Below are positions 46,471-55,239 of a stretch of 64,000 nt of DNA, piece after piece; the first letter of the stretch is position 1, and the number at the start of each line of letters is the position of its first letter. The notes beneath the pieces are model-generated. The model made no database searches. It was not told the DNA's origin and saw nothing but the letters and a program-made list of their open reading frames with translations. The position numbers were made by a program, and so were the translations under genes. The stretch covers positions 19,468,001 through 19,532,000 of the forward strand of contig CM060731.1 of assembly GCA_030704615.1 (NCBI GenBank). Direction: 5' to 3'. The DNA is from Takakia lepidozioides. Lineage: Eukaryota > Streptophyta > Takakiopsida > Takakiales > Takakiaceae.

Positions 46471-46789
46471 GGCGGATTCTGCCACTTTTTCGGCCTAATT
46501 GGCCACCCAGGGCAGAATCGGCAGGGATGGCCGATTGCGCACAGAGGTCGGCAGACCTACCACCGAGGCCCATGTCATTGGCCATCAACCCACCTGCCTT
46601 CCCCTGAGGCTCGCCCCATTTATATCCTCTGGGGGGCTCTGAATCTGGGCAATCGATATGGGATAATCGAACCTCAATCATATTGCGCCACGTAGTGGCA
46701 AGAATCCGCCACACCTGCTCAGTGAACGGGCCGCGTTCGGCGCGGCCATAGGGCTCGCCCAAAGGCCATTTACAGGGCAGAATCGGCCA
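46471..46789. repeat. MITE-like repeat, copy 1
   Basis: Ends are inverted: left GGCGGATTCTGCC, right GGGCAGAATCGGCC. The interior block ATCGATATGGGATAAT and CACGTAGTGGCAAGAAT recurs, reverse-complemented, at 55031-55230. It is non-coding. Confidence 0.7.
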
Positions 46790-46959
46790 AACACGGCCTG
46801 TTCTCTAGTACGAACTATTAGATCTGATTTCAGTGTACCTATAGAAAATTGACTTCTTACACGTGTTATGTGTGTTACGGGTAATTACACTCGATATTCT
46901 GAAAGCTCCGACTTTCCACGCTTGAGATGGGGTGGTATCGTGTTGCGAACCCGTCAAAA

Positions 46960-49294
46960 TATCTTGAGATGGGGTGGTATCGTGCTCGCGGCTGGCATGA
47001 CCATGGAGCAAATTTTCAGGGGTACAAAAGAATTCAAGCAGGAGGTTTTTGATAAGGTACAAGTGAAGAGATGGATCTTCCATGTAAACTTGTGAGTCAA
47101 ATGTTATTATGCGATATCCAGACGCCCATGATTGTCTCCAAGTTTGTCTTCATCATCTTTCTTTATAGTCAGAACATATAACTTGCATCGAGCTTGATCC
47201 AGTCCAACTACGAGAGATTCTCATTCCTTTCCCCTCAATTAAAATAGCTGCTAGAAACTGACCATGATGCATCGTCATTTCAGGTTCAACTGGAGCTGAA
47301 TCAATTTGGTCTCTGAATATTTACAATGCCAATGTTAAGCAGCTCGTCGATGTCGCGGGGCATGAGTACTTCTCTTTCTTGGGACAAAAGATTCAACAAG
47401 GGGCCACAAACCAAGCTAAGGTTGATGTGGCTGTAGCCAAATTTAGAGGGAATACAGGAGAAAAGGAGAAACTGGGTCAGACACTGATGAGTGCTGCTAA
47501 AGTAGATGCTGACACCGCCATGTACACCAAGCAACAGGTACTGATGCCATGCAACAACGCTCTAATGATATAGCTCGCTTTCTAGATGCTGAATTCACTC
47601 ACTGTACACCAACTGTGATCTGGAGCCCGGCTAACGGCTGTAGCCTCCCTACCTACAAGGCTACCTGCAATGGCAGGTTGTGGACCCCTGTTGCATGTCG
47701 GTTGCTGGCACACATCAAGAGGGTGGATATCACCCTTTGATCAAGAAGAGGGTAGCCACCAGATGGAGGTAAAAAGATTAGCAAAAAGCCAATCTGAAAC
47801 CCCATGATGGGCTTAAATGAAAATGTTTCCCAATGTAATTCAACAAACCTCCCGGCTGGAGGCCGGAAGATTCCCCTGTGGGAAGTACCTCCCACATTTG
47901 GAAGGCACCACCTACAAGGAAAATGCCTCCGCCTCAAAATTTCCCAGATTTTTCAATTTTTGAGCACAGGGAACACTCTTGAATTTTGGTAGTCCAAAGT
48001 GCAATGTTGTAACAGTTGGTCACAACCAACATTTGGCCCAGTGGTAGTGATAAGGGCATAAGCCGCCTCAGTGTTTGTGGCTTCAAACCACATGTTGGAT
48101 CACAATTACGATGGCCCCCCGTGAGTGAGAGCACTGTCTGAAGTTTTGAGCATAAGAATTTGCTCAATGCAGATCGATGCAGAGACAAAGATATATTCCA
48201 ACCAGCGAGAGGCCGAGGTAGCAGAAGCCAACGCTGAGCTGGCAACCCGAAAGTCTCAATGGGGACAACAGTCCAAAATAGCTGAAATTGAAGCTGCAAA
48301 ACGCTGCTATTCGGGAGGCAGAGTTAGAGAAGGCTCTGGAAATGAAGAAGGAGCTCGCTGAGACGGAGCGGCATTTTGTACTCAAGCCAGATAGAAGCCC
48401 AGGCCCAGCAGAAGGCTGCAGAGGCCTCCCTCTATCTCCAGCAAAAGAACAGTGATGCCCTTCTCTATGCAAAACATAAAGAGGCTGAAGGTCAGCTCTC
48501 TCTATCTCTCTGGCTATCAAGCAGATCATCGCGGAAGGTTCAACAGAGCTTGTTACCTGCAAGAGGAATTAAACATTCAGATTTGATACATCTTACAATT
48601 GCATAATAATGATGGCCATCTACATGGGAAATTAAGATATGAGGATAATCCCACTAATGGTACTGCAGTACTTGCTTAGGGAGGTGATTGCTGTACTTAC
48701 GATAAATATGTGACACGACGAAAAATCTCTTGGACAACACAAGGCTCCTTCACGAATGTACTGATCTGCATTGAGGTGTGAAGCTAGCTAAAGAAAATAG
48801 TTGAGCTCAAGTATAAGATATGAGCCGCTTCCACTCATCAACCATGAACCTGAATTCATGTGTAGATCAGAGGTCGTCAAAGAAAACATTTACCTTGATG
48901 TCTGATTATTCGTGTTCTTCCAGGTATTTTCGCGGTTGCTGAAGCAAAAGCTGGATGCGTGAAGCACATGCTCAAGGCCTTTGGAGGCAATTTTGCGGCA
49001 TTCTATGATTATCTGATGATTGATCAGAAAGTGTATCAGCCAATGGGTGAGATCAACGCAAGTGCTGTAAAAGGCCTACAACCGAAGATTTCTGTCTGGA
49101 CCACTGGAGCAGCTGGTGAAATTGGGCATGCACAACCTGTGGCCGATCTGTTTAAAATGATACCACCTCTGCTTAGCACCATCAAAGACCAAACCGGGAT
49201 TTCTCCTTTCCCAATGCTTGCTTCAATGCCTACTGAGTCTTTGAACGTGGCTGCTGCACCTGAAGAGAGAGAGATGATACCCAGCTCAAAATAA
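46960..49294 (+). pseudogene. Flotillin-like protein, 5'-truncated and frameshifted
   Basis: Flotillins are membrane-microdomain scaffold proteins with an SPFH/PHB domain and a coiled-coil tail. Recognised exons: about 46970-47056 (AAGMTMEQIFRGTKEFKQEV), 47284-47537 ([27 protein letters not shown]), 48173-48490 (IDAETKIYSNQREAEVAEAN, YAKHKEAE) and 48924-49294 (KAFGGNFAAFYDYLMI, GLQPKISVW, TAA at 49292). Exon junctions and phases match plant flotillins. Exons for the N-terminal half of the PHB domain are missing. Frame breaks near 47316, 48300 and 48380 disrupt the rest. Just upstream, 46923-46984 repeats CTTGAGATGGGGTGGTATCG twice. Probably a pseudogene. Confidence 0.85.
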
Positions 49295-49299
49295 GAGCC

Positions 49300-49662
49300 T
49301 AGGCCTGACCTCAATGTGTAGTATTAATATCCGTGTAAACATTCATTTCACATACTTGACAGCAAGCATGAGAGAGAGCATCACAGCAACAATTGTATGC
49401 TCTTTTGTACATTGAGAGTGTTTCTTTACATATCTATATCAGTGTCAGTGACCCTTGAGGAGACATGAAGAGTTGCAACTTCCATGACTTCCCCCACCTA
49501 TGCTGGGTAGACCCCACTATCATCTCCCGTGGATATGCCACAGGACATGCCCTCAACAGTATATCATTGTCAATATTCTCAGGAAATGGTGGATGTACTG
49601 AGTAGCTACACAGATCAGTGAGTAAAGCAAGACACTCACCTCTTTCCAGAAAAAATGTTGTT
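49300..49662. other. Convergent 3' ends of flotillin and DYW-PPR
   Basis: No gene seen. This is the shared 3' flank of the plus-strand flotillin and the minus-strand PPR gene. Confidence 0.5.
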
Positions 49663-52596
49663 TCACCAGTAATCCCCACAAGAACAAACCCCATCTTCAA
49701 AGTGGTGAAAGCGGTTAGCGTCCCGTACAACAATTGCCCGGCCAACAATCTTTGAGATAAATTTGGTGGAGGTGTGGCAGTCACCACACACCCGAAGATT
49801 CTTGATGAGACGGAGAGGCGTCCTCGGGGCCGTGCTGATCAGCCCAAAACCAATGGCCAGCTTCTCACTGTGGTGGCAAAGAGAAAATTCCTTTTGCTCC
49901 TCCCCCACGTCATGCAATACAAAGCGCGTGTCAGGCACATACCCTGCCTCCTTCATCTGCCCAGACAATCTTCTAAGCTCAGCATGGACTTCCTTAATCT
50001 TGGGATGCAATTTGTCATCTACAACAAAGGTGTGCACCCTGTTGCCAACCTCTATGCAGCAGCAACCTGGCTCCTTCCTAACCCCTCTGACCTTCATCAT
50101 TTTTCTCACCTTTGCACTATCATCCCACCTGCCATCTGCGGCATAGATGTTTGATAGCAACACATAAGTCGCGGCATCCTGTTCATCCCACTTGAGAATA
50201 GATGTTGCTGCACGTTCAGCCATCTCCACATTGCCATGGATTCTGCAGGCACCAAGCAAGGCCTTCCACACCACAGCATCTGGTTTGATTGGCATTTTAT
50301 TAATGAGGTCCTCTGCCTCATCCAATTGCCCTGCACGTCCAAGAAGGTCCACCATGCAGCCAAAGTGCTTTACTGTGGGAGTGACACCATGATCTTCACT
50401 CAGGGAATCAAAGTAGCGTCTACCTTCATCCAGTAGGCCAGCATGGCTGCATGCAGAGAGAACACATATAAAGGCGATACTGTCCGGCTTCAAGCCTTCC
50501 TTTTGCATTCCCTCAAATAGTTGCAGGGCCTCCCTATGACAACCATGCTGGGCATATCCTGCGATCATCGCATTCCACGACACCACATCTCGTTCAGCCA
50601 TATTGTTGAACACTCCCTTTGCCTCCTGGATGCACCCACATCTGGCATACATGTCGACAAGGCTACTGTTCAGAATGACATCTGGTACAATTCCAGCTTT
50701 GACAATGTCACCATGGACCTCTTTGCCCTTTTCCAGGGCTGCCAGGCTCCCACACGCATTGCAAATGCAGACAAAAGTGATCCGGTCGGGCTTTACCCCT
50801 TCCCGCATCATTTGCTCGTAGGTCTCCAAAGCCTCCATTCCACACCCCTGCTGTGCATATCCTGCGATCATTGCGCTCCAAGACACCACATTTCGTTCAG
50901 CCATTTTGTCGAACACTCCCTTTGCATCCTCAATGCTCCCACATTTGGCATACATGTCCACGAGGGTACTGTTCAGAATGACATCTGGTACAATTCCAGC
51001 TTTGACGATGTCACCATGGACCTCTTTGCCCTTTTCCAGGGCTGCCAGGCTCGCACACGCATTGCAGACGCAAACAAACGTGATCCTGTCGGGCTTCACC
51101 CCTTCCCTCATCATTTGGTCATAGGTCTCCAAAGCCTCCATCCCGCACTCCTGCTGTCCATATCCTGTGATCATCGCATTCCACGACACTACATTTCGCT
51201 CAGCCATATTGTCGAAGACTCCCTTTGCATCCTTGATGCTCCCACATTTGGCATACATGTCCACGAGGCTATTGTTCAGAATCACATCTAGTATAATACC
51301 AGCTTTGACAATGTCACCATGGACCTCTATGCCCTTTTCCAGGGCTGCCAGGCTCGCACATGCATTGCAAACGCAAACAAACGTGATGAGGTCAGGCTTC
51401 ACCCCTTCCCGCATCATTTGCTCATACGTCTCCAAAGCCTCTGTCCCTCGCCCCTGCAGTGCATATCCTGCCATCATCACGCTCCACGACACCACATTTC
51501 GTTCAGCCATATTGTCGAACACTCCCTTTGCATCCTCGATGCTCCGACATTTGGCATACATGTTCATAAGAGCAGTGTTCAGAACAACATCTGGTACAAT
51601 TCCAGCTTTGATGATGTCGCCATGGACCTCTTTGCCCTTTTCCAGGGCTGCCAGACTTGCACACGCATTGCAAACGCAAACAAATGTGATGTGGTTGGGC
51701 TTCACCCCTTCTCGCATCATTTGCTCATAGGTCTCCAAAGCCTCCATTCCTCGCCCCTGCTTTGCATATCCTGCCATCATGGCGCTCCATGACACCACAT
51801 TCCGTTCAGCCATCTTGTCAAACACTCCCTTTGCATCCTCGATGCACCCACATTTGGCATACATGTCCACAAGGGTACTGTTCAGAATGACATCTGGTAC
51901 AATTCCAGCTTTGATGATGTCATCATGGACCTCTTTGCCCTTTTCCAGGTCTGCCAGGTTAGCACACGCATTGCAGACACAAACAAACGTGATGTGGTTG
52001 GGTTTCACCCCTTCCCGCATCATTTGCTCATATGTCTCCAAAGCATTCCTACCATACCCATGCTTGGTAAATCCTGCCATCATTATATTCCATGTGATCA
52101 AACATCGTCGAGGCATTCTGTTGAACACTTGATGCGCATCCACAATGCTCCCGCACTTAACATACATGTCGACAAGGGTGTTGTGCAGAAAAACGTTTGG
52201 CTGGAATCCACTTTGGATAATGTGAGCATGCACCTGCTTTCCAGCTTCCAGGCCTTTCATCTTGATGCACTTACGCAAGAGACAGACATAAGTCTCCGAA
52301 TCTGCTGAAATGCCTCCTTGGTTTAGAGTCTGTAGAGCCTCTTTCAGACGCCCTGCCTCACAGAGCATCCTCACATGCCTAGAAGTGCCAGAAGATGCAT
52401 TGTAGACTCGCTCTCTTGGTCCTCTTTCGGAAGCTGAGTTCACAGTCAAGGTGCCTGATCTTATCAATTGTGCCACTGCTGCTGCTGGTTCCGCTTCCAC
52501 TTGACCAACTACCCATGCAGGTATTTTGTAGCTATGGATCCTCCACAGGGAATCATAGGTAATCTTGTGCTTGAAATCGGGCCCTCTTGGATGAAT
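49663..52596 (-). CDS. DYW-type PPR protein whose exon starts with half of an OSB PDF motif
   Basis: An intact frame of about 977 codons ends at TGA 49663. DYW-PPR proteins bind organellar RNA and perform C-to-U editing. The exon most likely begins at 52596, after an AG acceptor. The longer open frame starts only at a GTG (52608), so upstream exons must supply the initiator. Residues about 1-30 read IHPRGPDFKHKITYDSLW and KIPAWV, the second half of an OSB PDF motif. Six P-L-S PPR triplets follow with near-identical units (KGKEVHGDIIKAGIVPDVIL, VDMYAKCGSIEDAKGVFD), then E/E+ domains and a DYW domain: HSEKLA zinc site, CGDCHTSTKF and terminal CGDYW. Organelle targeting must come from an upstream exon. 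OSB-like exons lie upstream on the same strand. Confidence 0.9.
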   Translation of the reverse strand: MHPRGPDFKHKITYDSLWRIHSYKIPAWVVGQVEAEPAAAVAQLIRSGTLTVNSASERGPRERVYNASSGTSRHVRMLCEAGRLKEALQTLNQGGISADSETYVCLLRKCIKMKGLEAGKQVHAHIIQSGFQPNVFLHNTLVDMYVKCGSIVDAHQVFNRMPRRCLITWNIMMAGFTKHGYGRNALETYEQMMREGVKPNHITFVCVCNACANLADLEKGKEVHDDIIKAGIVPDVILNSTLVDMYAKCGCIEDAKGVFDKMAERNVVSWSAMMAGYAKQGRGMEALETYEQMMREGVKPNHITFVCVCNACASLAALEKGKEVHGDIIKAGIVPDVVLNTALMNMYAKCRSIEDAKGVFDNMAERNVVSWSVMMAGYALQGRGTEALETYEQMMREGVKPDLITFVCVCNACASLAALEKGIEVHGDIVKAGIILDVILNNSLVDMYAKCGSIKDAKGVFDNMAERNVVSWNAMITGYGQQECGMEALETYDQMMREGVKPDRITFVCVCNACASLAALEKGKEVHGDIVKAGIVPDVILNSTLVDMYAKCGSIEDAKGVFDKMAERNVVSWSAMIAGYAQQGCGMEALETYEQMMREGVKPDRITFVCICNACGSLAALEKGKEVHGDIVKAGIVPDVILNSSLVDMYARCGCIQEAKGVFNNMAERDVVSWNAMIAGYAQHGCHREALQLFEGMQKEGLKPDSIAFICVLSACSHAGLLDEGRRYFDSLSEDHGVTPTVKHFGCMVDLLGRAGQLDEAEDLINKMPIKPDAVVWKALLGACRIHGNVEMAERAATSILKWDEQDAATYVLLSNIYAADGRWDDSAKVRKMMKVRGVRKEPGCCCIEVGNRVHTFVVDDKLHPKIKEVHAELRRLSGQMKEAGYVPDTRFVLHDVGEEQKEFSLCHHSEKLAIGFGLISTAPRTPLRLIKNLRVCGDCHTSTKFISKIVGRAIVVRDANRFHHFEDGVCSCGDYW

Positions 52597-52865
52597 CTGG
52601 ACCCACACTCTATCCCTGCTCCTTCAGCTATCCCTGCCACTGCACCAGTCACCTACAGATCCTTGACTTGCTGCTAGCAGCTGACGATGACAGCCTAGAA
52701 TTCTTCTAGAAAACACCCCAACGCTACTCATCACACACTAGTTCCTATGCTAAATAGCTTCCAAGACTTTAAAAATGTGCTGGGGAGAGAGAGGATGACA
52801 ATTCCAGCAAAGATTTCCATTGTATGTTGTTGTCTTCTTCTCTCTGTAACCTAACAGGCATTCAC

Positions 52866-52935
52866 CTTTTTGCCTCGATTGTCCCACCTTTGACTGGGGT
52901 CGGAATAATACTCATTCCAAAGCTTCTCCCGGTCT
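52866..52935 (-). pseudogene. OSB PDF first-half exon, closest upstream to the PPR exon
   Basis: Encodes EKLWNEYYSDPSQRWDNRGKK and ends at a GTGAAT donor. Organellar single-stranded DNA-binding proteins have this W-x-x-FF-x-x-P-x-x-WWD pattern joined to PDFKHK. Here the first W of WWD is Arg. It could splice to 52596, which would complete the motif. The region 52600-52865 between them is intron-like. Confidence 0.65.
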
Positions 52936-53392
52936 CTGTTAGCTGTTTTGGATACTTTCCTGCTGCCATTGGCAGTAACATGTGAAAATCACTCCAAACC
53001 ACCATAGATCCACCCAACAAGCTTACTCGCAGAATTCAACATGAAATGACTCTGGTAAGAGGGAAAAACACAAAGAAACAGGTTAAAGAAGAAGGTGCCC
53101 TCACCACATTGGCCTTGACCTTGTGTCATAACCCTTGGAATCAACCCACCATCAGCGGAAAAGGACCTCTCGTGTGTGCTGCTTGTGCCTGTAGTCAGGT
53201 CATCTCGGATTGGTCTGTGAGGAGAACCACCACGGTGCAGCTGACCAGCCATAGATTTAAACTCCACCTCCTAAGACCAAGCCGACCCTCCCAAGTACCT
53301 TGTAAACACCCGGAAAAACACCAAATCGTGATACTAACAGGAAGAGCAGGATGGACAAACTTCTTCACATCGTACAATAAGAAAGCCATACC

Positions 53393-53463
53393 TTGCGATT
53401 GCGTTTGTCCCACCATTGAGAAGGATCTTTAAAAAACTCATGCCAGCTCTTCTCCATGCTCCA
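53393..53463 (-). other. OSB PDF first-half exon (intact motif)
   Basis: Encodes WHEFFKDPSQWWDKRNRK and ends at a GTATGG donor. It is a well-preserved OSB PDF motif half. Spliced to 52596 it would give a complete PDF motif across the junction. Confidence 0.7.
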
Positions 53464-53899
53464 CGGTAGACCTTTGCGCCCAAAAATCCCACATCATCAA
53501 CATTTTCACAAGTTCCCTTATGGAGGAGTGCTAGTGAGCTTTTGACAACATTCATGCAAGTCACTTTGGGCTCCATTGGATTCTACACAAAAAGGAACAT
53601 TCCAACATGTTCAAACTTACACATATGCTAAACCAGCTTATGTCTGTAGTCTGGAGAGTTTGGAGTGGTCTGTGAAAACGACCAGGGAGCAGCTGAGCAG
53701 CCACAGTCTCAAGGAAAAAACCTTGCGCATCCAATTTTGATGCCCTTCTCAGGAAGAAGGGCAACCTCGAGATGGGCAGTAAAAGCAGTTTTTGCTGACC
53801 AAAGAGAGATTTTGACTTCACTCAACAACTAGGGGTACAATCCAGTCCACACACTATGGACTGGATTGCAGCAGTCAAACTCCCATTCTCATCCCACAT

Positions 53900-54120
53900 G
53901 TAGAAAGTTCACCTTGTGAAGGCTACTGTCCCACCGTTGTGACGTACCTTTAAAGAACTCGTTCCAGCGTTTTTCCATGCTCCAGCGTTGACCTACACGC
54001 CCGTTATACCAAATATCGACCTTCCCTACGATTCCGTGCACTTTCTCTTGCTTCTTTGCCCAGAGTACATTCGTTTCTGCTGAATTGCGCAAAGGACAAT
54101 TGCGAGCCTTGATCCGACGG
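53900..54120 (-). other. OSB-like exon candidate
   Basis: Reads KKQEKVHGIVGKVDIWYNG, then WSMEKRWNEFFKGTSQRWDS. It resembles the linker and a diverged PDF first half of OSB proteins. A GTACGT donor-like site follows FFK. Confidence 0.5.
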
Positions 54121-54170
54121 CACATACATACAATACAGCAACCCCAAAAACTGCCAAGTGTTTCGTATCA

Positions 54171-54457
54171 TTACTTAATTTGAATGGCATCCCTGAAGGC
54201 GCCATAGCCACCACTTGCAAGCGACTCCGCCCTCTGCCCATCGCCAAGGGGATGCTCCTTTCGCCCAGCCCTATCATCCGCTGCAGACGCGACGCCTCTC
54301 GCATCACCGAATCGAATAGAGAGCACCAGGGCCCCATGTATTCTAAGTTAGAACTGGCGCGTAATAAGGTGCTGGCGGAGGGAGCCGTTGTTACAGCGGT
54401 AATAATAAGAGCTGAGGTGGCAGCCTGAACAGCCGAAACGGGATGCAGAATCGGCAA
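54171..54457 (-). other. Possible first exon of the OSB-PPR gene
   Basis: Open from an ATG at 54455-54457, Ala/Ser/Thr-rich at first, then basic (REASRLQRMIGLGERS). This would suit a plastid or mitochondrial transit peptide. A GTAATG donor-like site lies near 54171. Assignment rests on position and composition only. Confidence 0.35.
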
Positions 54458-54459
54458 CT

Positions 54460-55030
54460 GGGTGATGATGAATTCCCTCCTCTAGATTGCGCCAGGTAAT
54501 CCTCCTCCAAATCGGCGGAATAAGCCATGAAACTTGCTCTTGACACCTAATAAGGTCAGTTCCAGACTAGCGAACACTTTTTCTTTTTTTCTTTTTTTTC
54601 TATTAGGGAAGGAAACCGGGCCCGAGCCTGCGACAGCCCTCAATTCAGGCCCTGGAAACCCCCTTTCATTTATGGGCCAATGATGGAGGCACACAAGACC
54701 AGTGTTTTTATTTCTCGCGAAATTTCGCACTTTTTCGACATCAAAAATCAAAATCGAATATTCTGTCGTAAATTCCCTATTTTCTCATGGATGAAATCGC
54801 CAAAATTCTCAAAACAAAATATAAATCTTGGATGAAATCGCCTAATATGGATGATATACATGGATGACAGTACAGATGAGGATGATTCTGTCCAAATTTC
54901 AGTGGATGAGTAAAAATTATGGCTATTTCCTGCAAAACTCAGTAGCCACTCCTGTTCTTTTCCAAATTTGAAAATAAACACACTGCACAAGACGATAACA
55001 TCCAGACAGAACAGAGAACGAGCGGGGTAG
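54460..55030. other. Upstream DNA without a recognised gene
   Basis: Overlapping short minus frames (54482-54751, 54748-55116) match nothing I recognise. It may hold the promoter of the gene at 54.4-49.7 kb. Confidence 0.35.
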
Positions 55031-55230
55031 GGCCGATTCTGCCTTGTAAGCGGCAATTGGGCGAGGCCTGACAGTAAAAGCCGGTTGTGGAGTATTCTTG
55101 CCGCTACGTGGTGCAATCTGATTGGGCTTGAATTATCCCATATCGATTCCCCATGTTCAGAACCCCATGGAGGATATAAACCGGGGTGAGCTTCAAGGGA
55201 ATCGTGGGCAGGCCACCTGGGTGGCCGATT
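55031..55230. repeat. MITE-like repeat, copy 2 (inverted relative to copy 1)
   Basis: Ends GGCCGATTCTGCC and GTGGCCGATT. The interior, ATTATCCCATATCGATTCCC and TTGCCGCTACGTGGTGCAAT, is the reverse complement of blocks in 46471-46789. Confidence 0.7.
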
Positions 55231-55239
55231 CAGCTTGAG

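Noticed and set aside
50521-52308. Long plus-strand open frames opposite the DYW-PPR gene (for example 50521-51291)
   Set aside because: They are antisense shadows of the repeated PPR units; their repetitiveness mirrors the minus-strand gene.
52597-52608. GTG at 52608 as the start of the PPR protein
   Set aside because: A nuclear plant gene is not expected to start at GTG. The 12 bases before 52596 end in an AG acceptor and the codons after it complete a split PDF motif.
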